DNA of 8,228 bases, taken from the NCBI GenBank assembly GCA_900552415.1, contig USAD01000119.1:1-8228 (forward strand). Reading direction: 5' to 3'. Source of the stretch: an uncultured Parabacteroides sp. Its GTDB lineage: Bacteria > Bacteroidota > Bacteroidia > Bacteroidales > Tannerellaceae. Position 1 is the first letter of the stretch, and every line of letters starts with the position of its first letter. The position numbers and the translations under genes are program-made. Below, one piece after another: positions 1 to 6,982 of the stretch. Below the pieces are notes generated by a model, which was given only the letters and a program-made list of their open reading frames with translations, was not told the DNA's origin and did not search any database.

Positions 1-264
1 ACCGTCCGTAAGGTAAAAGAGGTTCGCGCCTCCATGGAAAAACTCGAGTCGTCGGCCCGCAACTATCTGGAACTGGCACAGCTGCAATACATCAACGGTG
101 TAACGAGTTATATGGATGTGCTCGATGCCCAGCGTGGTCTGCTGGATGCCCAGATCGGACTCAACAATGCCGTTCTTAATGAGCTGCTCTCCATCGTTTC
201 CCTCTATAAGGCTCTTGGAGGAGGCTATGGCGAGAGCGATACGGCCAACGCGGGCCAATCCTAA
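1..264 (+). CDS. Outer membrane efflux protein (TolC/NodT/OprM family), C-terminal part
   Basis: This is the tail of an outer membrane channel for a tripartite (RND-type or MFP-linked) efflux pump; the 5' end lies left of the window and the reading frame is open from base 1. The visible 87 residues hold a typical last repeat of the OEP domain: an amphipathic helix (EKLESSARNYLELAQLQY), the turn NGVTSYMDVLDAQRGL, a second helix (LLDAQIGLNNAVLNELLSIV), and the ending SLYKALGGGYGES. The 'Y..G..SY.DVLDAQR.L' pattern and the closing 'LYKALGGG(W/Y)' are hallmarks of NodT-type outer membrane factors. The Met at base 34 is internal, not a start. The protein ends soon after the family motif, so the C-terminus is intact. 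It is probably the last gene of an efflux operon whose adaptor and pump genes lie upstream; substrate unknown. Confidence 0.9.
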   Translation, partial: TVRKVKEVRASMEKLESSARNYLELAQLQYINGVTSYMDVLDAQRGLLDAQIGLNNAVLNELLSIVSLYKALGGGYGESDTANAGQS

Positions 265-277
265 AGCCAAGCCCTAG

Positions 278-314
278 CGCGCACGCCTCAGCGACGTGCG
301 CTGAGGCTTGCGCG
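278..314 (+). terminator. Strong GC-rich hairpin after the efflux gene, possible terminator
   Basis: A perfect 9-bp stem (GCCTCAGCG at 285-293 with CGCTGAGGC at 299-307, loop ACGTG) is extended after one mismatch by six more pairs (CGCGCA at 278-283 with TGCGCG at 309-314). It starts 13 bp after the efflux stop codon, a fitting place to end that transcript. There is no T tract after it, so it is not a textbook intrinsic terminator; it could instead be a 3'-end stabilising structure or part of the repeat described next. Confidence 0.45.
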
Positions 315-364
315 GGGCGAATCTTCCTTCAGCGGAGTGCGCTGGGGCTTTCGCAGGGCGAATC
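286..364 (+). repeat. Two imperfect tandem copies of a 38-bp hairpin-forming unit
   Basis: Bases 286-323 and 327-364 align without gaps with 6 differences in 38, at a period of 41 bp. Both copies end in GGGCGAATC and both carry a central inverted repeat around a 5-base loop (ACGTG in copy 1, GAGTG in copy 2). Copy 2 has a weaker stem (CAGCG 330-334 with CGCTG 340-344, then G-T pairs). The unit is non-coding and may belong to a small dispersed intergenic family, which one window cannot show. Confidence 0.6.
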
Positions 365-422
365 CATCCACAATACGCCTTGACGAGACTTGTCACAGGG
401 GTAAACCTACCGATTATTTTAT

Positions 423-430
423 TATCTTTG
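423..430 (+). promoter_or_regulatory. Bacteroidetes -7 promoter box upstream of metA
   Basis: TATCTTTG matches the Bacteroidetes sigma-ABfr -7 consensus TANNTTTG exactly and lies 33 bp before the metA start. Transcription would begin near 436-440, giving a leader of about 25 bases rich in A just before the ATG (GACGAAAAAAG), the usual arrangement in this phylum. No good TTTG -33 box is seen at the expected distance. The box probably drives the whole four-gene run from metA to the sensor. Confidence 0.6.
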
Positions 431-463
431 CGCATCAATCAATCTTAAAACAGACGAAAAAAG

Positions 464-1399
464 ATGCCATTAAATTTACAAAAAAACCTGCCGGCCATCG
501 AGTTGCTGAAAAAGGAGCACATCTTCGTGATGGACTATCTCCGTGCCTCGACGCAAGACATCCGTCCGCTGCGGGTGATCGTCCTCAACCTGATGCCCCT
601 GAAGATCACGACAGAAACCGACCTGGTGCGTCTCCTGAGCAACACCCCGCTACAGGTAGAGCTGGAGTTCCTCAAGATCAAAGGGCATACCCCGAAGAAT
701 ACGCCCATCGAGCACATGCGCGAGTTCTACAAAGACTTCGACTCGATCGCCGACGATTATTACGATGGCATGATTGTCACAGGCGCCCCTGTCGAGCAGA
801 TGCCCTTTGAGGCGGTCTCCTATTGGAATGAGATCACCGGGATTTTTGACTGGGCAAGAACACACGTGACCTCAACACTCTATATCTGCTGGGCGGCACA
901 AGCAGGACTCTATCACTTCTATGGCATCCCCAAATACGACCTGCCGGCAAAGATGTTCGGTATTTTCCGCCACATACTTCGCGAGCCATTCACGCCGATC
1001 TTCCGTGGATTTGACGATGAGTTTTACGTGCCACACAGCCGGCATACCGAGGTGCGTCGCGACGACATATTGAAAGTACCCGCCCTGACGATCCTCTCCG
1101 AGAGCGAGGAGTCGGGCGTTTATATGGTCATGGCCCGTGGCGGCCGCGAGTTTTTCATCACTGGCCACTCCGAGTACTCACCATACACGCTCAACGACGA
1201 ATACATGCGTGATCTCAGTAAAGGGCTGCCGATCGCCATGCCCCGCAACTATTACCGCAACGACGACCCGGCACAAGGGCCTGTTGTTCGCTGGAGGGGC
1301 CACGCGAACCTGCTCTTCACCAACTGGCTCAACTATTACGTCTATCAGGAGACGCCCTATGATATCAAGGAGATACAACATCTAGCGGAACTGAAATGA
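464..1399 (+). CDS. metA: Homoserine O-acetyltransferase (MetA/MetAS family)
   Basis: The enzyme acylates the hydroxyl of L-homoserine, the first committed step of methionine synthesis, in the cytoplasm. The 311 residues match the full length of the family, and the start ATG gives the typical N-terminus (MPLNLQKNLPAIELL). Seen motifs: RPLRVIVLNLMPLKI.TE.. (34-55), DGMIVTGAPVE (101-111), TSTLYICWAAQAG with catalytic Cys142, FITGHSEY with His235 and Glu237 of the catalytic set, and LLFTNWLNYYVYQ.TPYD near the end. Numbering coincides with E. coli MetA (Cys142, His235, Glu237). Residue 111 is Glu, whereas the E. coli succinyltransferase has Gly; Glu111 is the known marker of acetyl-CoA use in this family, so the product is probably O-acetylhomoserine despite the usual 'succinyltransferase' label. 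The gene is first in a likely operon; its TGA overlaps the next start (ATGA). No SAM riboswitch was recognised in the short leader. Confidence 0.96.
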   Translation: MPLNLQKNLPAIELLKKEHIFVMDYLRASTQDIRPLRVIVLNLMPLKITTETDLVRLLSNTPLQVELEFLKIKGHTPKNTPIEHMREFYKDFDSIADDYYDGMIVTGAPVEQMPFEAVSYWNEITGIFDWARTHVTSTLYICWAAQAGLYHFYGIPKYDLPAKMFGIFRHILREPFTPIFRGFDDEFYVPHSRHTEVRRDDILKVPALTILSESEESGVYMVMARGGREFFITGHSEYSPYTLNDEYMRDLSKGLPIAMPRNYYRNDDPAQGPVVRWRGHANLLFTNWLNYYVYQETPYDIKEIQHLAELK

Positions 1400-3252
1400 G
1401 CAACAACAGCCGCCCCATCGAGCTCCTGGCGCCCGCTCGCGACCTGACGTGCGGCGTGGAGGCCATCAACCATGGCGCCGACGCCGTTTACATCGGCGCC
1501 CCCCGTTTTGGCGCCCGGGCGGCGGCGGGCAACAGCCTGGAGGATATCCAACGCCTGTGCGACTACGCCCATCCCTATGGTGCCCGAATCTACGTGACGC
1601 TTAACACCATCCTGATGGATGATGAGCTGGCCGACGCCGAGCGGATGATCCATGCCCTCTACCGGGCTGGGGTCGACGCCCTCATCGTACAAGACATGGG
1701 CATCCTTCGCATGGACCTCCCCCCTATCCCCCTTCACGCCTCGACACAGATGGACAACCGGACACCCGAGAAGGTCCGCCAATTGGAAGCGCTCGGCTTC
1801 TCACAAGTAGTCTTGGCCAGGGAACTGACTCTTGCGGAAATTCGTCAGATTGCCGCCTCAACCCATGTGCCGCTCGAGGTCTTCGTGCACGGAGCCCTTT
1901 GTGTCAGTTACAGCGGGCAATGCTACCTGAGCGCCGCCTTATCGGGCCGGAGCGCCAACCGGGGCGAGTGTGCCCAATACTGCCGCCTGCCCTACACGCT
2001 GGCTGATGCCGACGGACGTGAGATCGCCCAAGGCAAGCATCTTCTCTCGCTCAAGGACATGAACCGGGGCGATCGATTGGAGGCATTGCTCGATGCCGGC
2101 GTAACGTCGCTCAAGATCGAGGGCCGACTGAAAGAGCTCTCTTATGTCAAGAACATCACCGCCTGGTATCGGCAGAAACTGGACGAGATTCTCGCTCGTC
2201 GCCCCGAATACCGGCAAGCTTCCGCCGGACAATGCACCTATACTTTTACCCCGGCCCCGGCAAAAAGCTTCAACCGCGGATTCACCCCTTTTTTGCTGGA
2301 TGGGCGAAACAAAGATATCACAGCGTTCGATACGCCCAAATCTTTGGGTGAGCCAATCGGACGTATCAAGAAAGCACAAGGCAACGTCCTGACCATCGCC
2401 ACCACCCAACCATTGAACAACGGCGACGGCCTGAGTTTCTTTAACAGTCGTGGCGAGTTGGAGGGATTCCGTATCAACCGGGCGGAAGGGAACAAGGTCT
2501 ATACCCTTGAGCGAGTAGCGATCGCGCCCAAGACCGCTGTCTATCGCAACCTCGACCAAGCCTTCGAGCGACAATTGACCAAGCCCTCCGCCAAACGGGA
2601 ACTGGGACTGAATCTCTTCTTCGGCGAGTATCCCATCGGTTTCACGCTCGAACTTGAGGATGAGACAGGAGCCCGCGTCACCATCGCCAAGCCTTTCACC
2701 AAGGAGATGGCCCGACGCCCGCAAGCGGATAATATCCGGACACAACTGTCCCGTCTGGGCGATACACCCTTCCGGGCAGACCGGATCGAGATCAATATGG
2801 ACAACAACTGGTTCGTTCCCTCGTCGCTATTGGCAGAGATGCGCCGTGAGGCTGTCGAACGGCTAATGGCGGATAAACGGATACGTTACCAGCGAGAGAT
2901 TGTCTGTTGGAAGGAAAAACAGCAAGAGAGCGCCGGAGTGACATTCGGCATCACGCGCCTGACCTACCTCGGCAACGTGGCCAACAACAAGGCACGGCAG
3001 TTTTACGAGGAACATGGTATCCAACAGGTCGATCCGGCTTTCGAGTTGACCCCCACTCTAGAGGAACCACTCATGTTTACGAAACATTGCCTACGTTACA
3101 GCATGGGTTGGTGCCCCATTCACCAGAAGGGGCACTCACCTTACCGGGAACCTTATTACCTTATATATAAAGAGACACGCCTGCGACTTCAGTTCGATTG
3201 CAAGAACTGCCAGATGCTCGTTTGGGCGGAAAAGAAAGGAGAAAGATCATGA
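1396..3252 (+). CDS. U32-family protein, RlhA-like (probable 23S rRNA cytidine hydroxylase rather than a protease)
   Basis: The 618-residue protein opens with the U32 domain: IELLAPARDLTCGVEAINHGADAVYIG (8-34), an alpha/beta-barrel-like core, HASTQMDN (114-121), and the U32 signature EVFVHGALC..SGQC.LS (161-179). Cys169, Cys176, Cys192 and Cys196 form the four-cysteine cluster that binds an iron-sulphur centre in U32 RNA-hydroxylating enzymes. A middle region (about 320-400) resembles the beta-rich DUF3656-type insert of long U32 proteins, and the C-terminus has a second set, Cys565, Cys573, Cys602 and Cys605 (KHCLRYSMGWC and FDCKNCQM). Length and layout are those of E. coli RlhA (YdcP), which hydroxylates C2501 of 23S rRNA, not of the shorter TrhP or of PrtC. 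Databases often call such proteins 'collagenase' or 'peptidase U32'; no protease active site is evident. The start overlaps the metA stop and the stop overlaps the next start, implying coupled translation. The exact RNA target is inferred. Confidence 0.88.
   Translation: MSNNSRPIELLAPARDLTCGVEAINHGADAVYIGAPRFGARAAAGNSLEDIQRLCDYAHPYGARIYVTLNTILMDDELADAERMIHALYRAGVDALIVQDMGILRMDLPPIPLHASTQMDNRTPEKVRQLEALGFSQVVLARELTLAEIRQIAASTHVPLEVFVHGALCVSYSGQCYLSAALSGRSANRGECAQYCRLPYTLADADGREIAQGKHLLSLKDMNRGDRLEALLDAGVTSLKIEGRLKELSYVKNITAWYRQKLDEILARRPEYRQASAGQCTYTFTPAPAKSFNRGFTPFLLDGRNKDITAFDTPKSLGEPIGRIKKAQGNVLTIATTQPLNNGDGLSFFNSRGELEGFRINRAEGNKVYTLERVAIAPKTAVYRNLDQAFERQLTKPSAKRELGLNLFFGEYPIGFTLELEDETGARVTIAKPFTKEMARRPQADNIRTQLSRLGDTPFRADRIEINMDNNWFVPSSLLAEMRREAVERLMADKRIRYQREIVCWKEKQQESAGVTFGITRLTYLGNVANNKARQFYEEHGIQQVDPAFELTPTLEEPLMFTKHCLRYSMGWCPIHQKGHSPYREPYYLIYKETRLRLQFDCKNCQMLVWAEKKGERS
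3237..3241 (+). promoter_or_regulatory. Shine-Dalgarno AGGAG that fixes the cyclophilin start
   Basis: AGGAG lies 7 bases before the ATG at 3249, inside the last codons of the U32 gene. A more upstream in-frame ATG at 3198 exists but would add 17 residues ahead of a lipoprotein signal, so this site supports 3249 as the true start. A clear SD is uncommon in this phylum. Confidence 0.55.
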
Positions 3253-4076
3253 GAAACATCCATACGATCAGCTTATTAATAGGCCTTATAAGCCTTATCC
3301 TCAGCGGCTGCGGACAAAAACCGCTAGAGCCGGGAAAGCCAGTTTATGTCACAATAGAGACGACGATGGGCGATGTCACCGTACGTCTTTACGACGACAC
3401 CCCACTTCATCGCGATAATTTCATCAAACTGTGCCAAACGGATTTCTACGAAGGTGTCCTGTTCCATCGGGTTATTAAGGAGTTCGTAGCCCAAGGAGGC
3501 GATCCGAACAGTAAAGCCCATGAACCCGGGGCCCTTTATGGTGATGGTGACGGAGGTTATACCGTCCCGGCCGAGATCCTGCCACATTACTTCAACAAAC
3601 GAGGTGCCCTGATCGACGCCAAAGAAATCGATGCTGAGAACCCTGAGCGTGCTTCAGCGGGAACACAATTCTGTTTCGTGCAAGGCCGTGTCTTCAAGGA
3701 AGAGGAATTCGCCGAGCGAGAAGCCCGACTGAACGAGATCCGTCGTAACTGGCTTTATTTCCGCTTCCGAGATCGGCTCAAGCGAGAAAACCCCGACCTG
3801 TCCTCGCCCGATAAGGAAGACGAATTGCATATTCAGGCCTCTATCCTTTTAGAAGATACGCTGGCGGAGTTAGGTCCGATCGTCATCCCTGAAGAACGGC
3901 GTGAAATCTACCGTACGATTGGTGGTGTTCCTCACCTCGACGGCTCCGTCACCATTTTCGGTGAAGTAGTGGAAGGACTAGATATCGTGGAGAAAATGAC
4001 CAACGTTAAGACCGATCAAAATGATCGGCCCTTACACGATATTATCATCAAATCCACAAAAGTATTCCAAAAATAA
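3249..4076 (+). CDS. Cyclophilin-type peptidyl-prolyl cis-trans isomerase, lipoprotein
   Basis: The 275-residue protein would catalyse proline isomerisation during folding of exported proteins. Residues 1-21 form a lipoprotein signal (short basic start, hydrophobic LLIGLISLILSG, lipobox LSGC with Cys21), so it is expected to be membrane anchored and face the periplasm. The cyclophilin fold starts at about residue 31 (PVYVTIETTMGDVTVRLYDD). Catalytic signatures are FHRVIKEFVAQGGDP (72-86, with Arg74, Phe79 and Gln82), SAGTQFCFVQG (136-146) and HLDGSVTIFGEVVEGLDIV (229-247). Between the last two is an inserted charged, helix-like segment of about 70 residues (148-220), a feature I recognise from Bacteroidetes cyclophilins. 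The position of the cyclosporin-contacting Trp of human CypA is His229, so low cyclosporin affinity is expected. The start at 3249 overlaps the U32 stop as ATGA; starting at 3198 would bury the signal peptide. It is followed after 8 bp by the sensor gene. Confidence 0.93.
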   Translation: MRNIHTISLLIGLISLILSGCGQKPLEPGKPVYVTIETTMGDVTVRLYDDTPLHRDNFIKLCQTDFYEGVLFHRVIKEFVAQGGDPNSKAHEPGALYGDGDGGYTVPAEILPHYFNKRGALIDAKEIDAENPERASAGTQFCFVQGRVFKEEEFAEREARLNEIRRNWLYFRFRDRLKRENPDLSSPDKEDELHIQASILLEDTLAELGPIVIPEERREIYRTIGGVPHLDGSVTIFGEVVEGLDIVEKMTNVKTDQNDRPLHDIIIKSTKVFQK

Positions 4077-4084
4077 CTTATATA

Positions 4085-6829
4085 ATGAGATATAGCCTCC
4101 CCATAACGCTGCTGTCGCTTCTCCTCCTCATCCTGTCCGCCTGCTCAGACAACGAGGAAAAGCCTAAATATATTGTCGGGGTTTCCCTATGCGGGACAAC
4201 CGACGCATGGCGCCAGTCCCTACTGACCGACATCAACGTCGAGGCGGCCAACTATCCCAGTATTGGCATACAGATTCTTGATGCTGACCAAAGCTCAAAA
4301 ACACAAATCAAACAGATCAAGCAACTGGCCCGGCAGAAGGTGGACCTGATCGTTATATCTCCCAAAGACGAGGATTCTATCTCAACCGTCGCCTCAGAGG
4401 TCTATCGATCCGGTATACCGACCATTATTCTCGACCGTAAGCTAAACACGAAAGATTACTCTGCCTTCATTGGTGCTGATAATTATGAAACGGGGCGTTC
4501 CGCCGGCACACTGATCAACAGTTTCCTAAGCAATGAGGAAGCTCCCCATATACTCGAGATCTGGGGCGACAAGAGTTATTCATCAGCTATCGAGCGACAT
4601 GATGGGTTTGTAGAAGCGACCTCTATCCATCCCAATATCCGCCTGACACAGATCGATGGCGGATGGTCCGAAAAGAAAACAACCGAAGCCATCGCTCAAT
4701 TGGAGCAAATCGATGATATTGAGGCGGTCTTCGCACACAATGACGTCATGGCCATCGCTGCCCGGCAAGCGATTGAACACCGAGACTCACTCCTGGCCAA
4801 ACGAATCAAATTCGTTGGTATCGACGCCTTGCCTGGCGATGGACTGGGACTGGAAGCTGTAGCCCGAGGCGACCTGGCCGGCTCATTCTACTATCCAACA
4901 GGAGGAGGGATTGCCATCAAGGTGGCCGCCCGCATCCTGGAAGGGGAAAACTACCAAAAAGAGTATGCGCTCACTTCTCCACAGATTGACCAAACCAATG
5001 CGGGTACGATCTACCTTCAAATGAACCAGATGGTTGAGTACCAACGACAAATCGATTACCAGCAACGACGGGTCACCCGACTGCTCGAAGAATATCATTT
5101 TTTGCGAAACTCATTGGTAATCATCCTGACGTTGATGTTAGCCTTAATCTTCTCAGCGATCTACGTGGTTTATATTAACCGCAAGATCCGGCAAACCATG
5201 CGTAAACTCCGAGAAAAAAAGAAACAGGTGGAATCGCAAAAAGAGGAACTGGCCATCGCCAATCATCGCATAGAACAAGTGACGGCCCAAAAAATGCGCT
5301 TCTTCACCAACGTCTCACACGAGGTAAAGACCCCGTTAACACTAATCTTGGGACCACTTGACAAGATGGCTCAAGACGCGCCTCCCGGCTCCGCTTTTGC
5401 GGATGATATCCGTATCATCCGCAAAAATGCCGAACGATTGAAACGTGTCATCAATCAACTCCTGGATTTCCGTAAGATCGAAAACAATAAGATGGACTTG
5501 AGAGTCAGCCAAATCGATATGGTTCCATTCATTCATGAAGTCAAGTCCTGCTTCGACCAGCTTGCCCGAGGCAAGCACATCGACTTTACGTTTGAGACGG
5601 CACTCACGTCCAAACTCCTTTGGGTGGATACCGATAAGATGGAAAAGGTTTTGGCCAATCTCCTCTCAAACGCTTTCAAGTTCACCCCTAAAGGAGGGAA
5701 GATTCGTATTACCCTGGAAGAACGAGGTAACGAGACACTACTTTCGGTCACTGATAACGGGAAAGGCATCGCACCCGACAAATTGTCGAAAGTGTTCGAA
5801 CGTTTCTATACCGAAAGTGACCACCAGGCTTCAGGCACAGGTATCGGCCTGCATCTGGCAAGTGAGTTTGTCGCCATGCACCACGGACGGATTGAGGTCG
5901 AAAGCAAACCGAACGTCCAAACCATCTTTACGGTTCATCTTCTGAATGGCAAGAGCCATTTCGACGACTCCAATGTTTTCGACTCTTATGTTTCCGAATA
6001 CTCATGTGGCATCGAGAATCTCGATACCAGCACCATACGACAAACATTGGAAAAACATTATCCCTATACTATCCTGATTGCGGAAGACGATTCCGATATT
6101 CGGGAATACCTAGTCAACGAACTCTCAGCGAATTTTGAGGTAATCGCTACCGAAAATGGCGCTAAAGCCCTCGAGAAACTGAATGAGGTGGAAAACATCG
6201 CCCTCCTGCTGAGTGATGTGCTCATGCCCGAGATGAACGGATTCGAGCTTTGCCGCCGCGTGAAGTCGGACCTGCTGTTCAGTCATATTCCCGTCATCCT
6301 GCTCACCGCCCTATCAGACGATACCCAACGTCTTTACGGCATCGGTGGTGGAGCCGATGCCTACATTCAAAAACCTTTCCGGATTGAGGAGGTCAAACTG
6401 CGTGTCGTCAAGCTGCTGGAAGAACGAGAACGGCTACGGGAACAATTCATGAAGAATTTCAACCTTCCTCCCGCAGAAGAGACACCACAGAAAAATCCTG
6501 CGGAAAATCTGGATTCCGCCTTTATGCGCCAATTCATGAAGTTGGTCGAGGAATCTTTCCAGGACCCGGAATTCAATATCGAGAAACTCAGCGAGCAGAT
6601 CGGACTCTCGAGGGTGCACCTTTATCGTAAAGTAAAAGGAGCCCTAGGTGTTTCCCCCACCGATTTCCTTCGCGACTACCGGCTAAAAAGAGCTGCCGAT
6701 ATGTTACGGGAAAACCGTTATACGGTGAGTGAAGTTGCCTATCAAACCGGTTTTACCTCACCTGCCTATTTCACCAAATGCTTCAAACAGGCCTATGGGG
6801 TCACTCCGACCGAATATGTAGCCTCCTGA
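4085..6829 (+). CDS. Hybrid two-component system sensor/regulator with sugar-binding periplasmic domain (BT1754-like)
   Basis: This 914-residue protein joins sensor kinase and response regulator in one chain. Order: signal/anchor with lipobox-like LSAC (Cys20); type I periplasmic sugar-binding domain (about 29-320); membrane helix (about 342-364); helical linker (365-400); HisKA with phospho-acceptor His412 in SHEVKTPLTL; HATPase with Asn529, DNGKGI (557-562), F box FERFY and GTGIGL (584-589); receiver domain (about 660-778) with acidic Glu667, Asp668 and Asp669, phospho-acceptor Asp711, Thr741 and Lys763; and an AraC-type DNA-binding domain (about 827-912). The binding domain keeps positions that contact sugar in ribose-binding protein: Asp117-Arg118, Arg171, Asn219 and Asp247. 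It lacks the beta-propeller/Y_Y_Y sensor of most family members. The layout is that of B. thetaiotaomicron BT1754, the fructose-sensing regulator of fructan use. With a fructokinase downstream, fructose is the most likely ligand, by inference. All key phosphotransfer residues are present. The ATG follows the cyclophilin stop by 8 bp. Confidence 0.93.
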   Translation: MRYSLPITLLSLLLLILSACSDNEEKPKYIVGVSLCGTTDAWRQSLLTDINVEAANYPSIGIQILDADQSSKTQIKQIKQLARQKVDLIVISPKDEDSISTVASEVYRSGIPTIILDRKLNTKDYSAFIGADNYETGRSAGTLINSFLSNEEAPHILEIWGDKSYSSAIERHDGFVEATSIHPNIRLTQIDGGWSEKKTTEAIAQLEQIDDIEAVFAHNDVMAIAARQAIEHRDSLLAKRIKFVGIDALPGDGLGLEAVARGDLAGSFYYPTGGGIAIKVAARILEGENYQKEYALTSPQIDQTNAGTIYLQMNQMVEYQRQIDYQQRRVTRLLEEYHFLRNSLVIILTLMLALIFSAIYVVYINRKIRQTMRKLREKKKQVESQKEELAIANHRIEQVTAQKMRFFTNVSHEVKTPLTLILGPLDKMAQDAPPGSAFADDIRIIRKNAERLKRVINQLLDFRKIENNKMDLRVSQIDMVPFIHEVKSCFDQLARGKHIDFTFETALTSKLLWVDTDKMEKVLANLLSNAFKFTPKGGKIRITLEERGNETLLSVTDNGKGIAPDKLSKVFERFYTESDHQASGTGIGLHLASEFVAMHHGRIEVESKPNVQTIFTVHLLNGKSHFDDSNVFDSYVSEYSCGIENLDTSTIRQTLEKHYPYTILIAEDDSDIREYLVNELSANFEVIATENGAKALEKLNEVENIALLLSDVLMPEMNGFELCRRVKSDLLFSHIPVILLTALSDDTQRLYGIGGGADAYIQKPFRIEEVKLRVVKLLEERERLREQFMKNFNLPPAEETPQKNPAENLDSAFMRQFMKLVEESFQDPEFNIEKLSEQIGLSRVHLYRKVKGALGVSPTDFLRDYRLKRAADMLRENRYTVSEVAYQTGFTSPAYFTKCFKQAYGVTPTEYVAS

Positions 6830-6841
6830 TCCTTACGATTT

Positions 6842-6948
6842 GGTTACCTGACTTGTCATACCGTTACAACAACTTGATTTTCTTACTTGAATGTAACTAA
6901 AATCATAAAGAATGTAGCAAATGTTATAGCCTCGTAACAACGGTTACC
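6842..6948 (+). promoter_or_regulatory. Cluster of GTTAC/GTAAC motifs, candidate operator for the sensor
   Basis: Five copies of GTTAC or its complement GTAAC occur in 107 bp of the gap between sensor and fructokinase: 6843-6847, 6863-6867, 6893-6897 (inverted), 6934-6938 (inverted) and 6943-6947. The first two are direct repeats 20 bp apart, about two helical turns. The last two form the inverted repeat GTAACaacgGTTAC directly before the candidate -7 box. GGTTACC appears twice, exactly 100 bp apart. Binding by the neighbouring AraC-type domain is inferred from position only. No clear terminator for the sensor gene is visible here. Confidence 0.4.
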
Positions 6949-6949
6949 C

Positions 6950-6957
6950 TATTTTCG
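6950..6957 (+). promoter_or_regulatory. Candidate -7 box for the fructokinase gene
   Basis: TATTTTCG differs from the Bacteroidetes TANNTTTG consensus at one base and lies just after the GTTAC inverted repeat. No -33 TTTG element is seen, which would suit a promoter that depends on an activator. Transcription would start near 6962-6966, which favours ATG 6983 as the translation start. Confidence 0.4.
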
Positions 6958-6982
6958 CGGTGTGATGATAAAACAACGTATC

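Noticed and set aside
34..264. Short stand-alone gene starting at ATG 34
   Set aside because: The frame is open back to base 1 and the sequence is the C-terminal repeat of a TolC-type protein, so the Met is internal.
264..463. Possible SAM-responsive riboswitch ahead of metA
   Set aside because: The predicted leader after the -7 box is only about 25 bases, and no multi-helix SAM aptamer core was recognised in the gap.
337..810. 157-codon open frame on the + strand starting before metA
   Set aside because: It overlaps metA in another frame; the translation is rich in Arg, His and Pro with no recognisable domain, as expected of a shifted reading of metA.
1939..2745. 268-codon open frame on the - strand opposite the U32 gene
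   Set aside because: It lies wholly within a well-supported gene, its translation resembles no family I know, and GC-rich codon use commonly opens the antisense frame.
3198..3248. Earlier in-frame ATG for the cyclophilin gene
   Set aside because: It would overlap the U32 gene by 55 bases and place 17 polar residues ahead of a normal lipoprotein signal; ATG 3249 has an AGGAG at proper distance.
4012..4028. Perfect inverted repeat CCGATC-aaaat-GATCGG
   Set aside because: It lies inside the conserved end of the cyclophilin coding sequence, has no T run after it, and a 6-bp stem can occur by chance.
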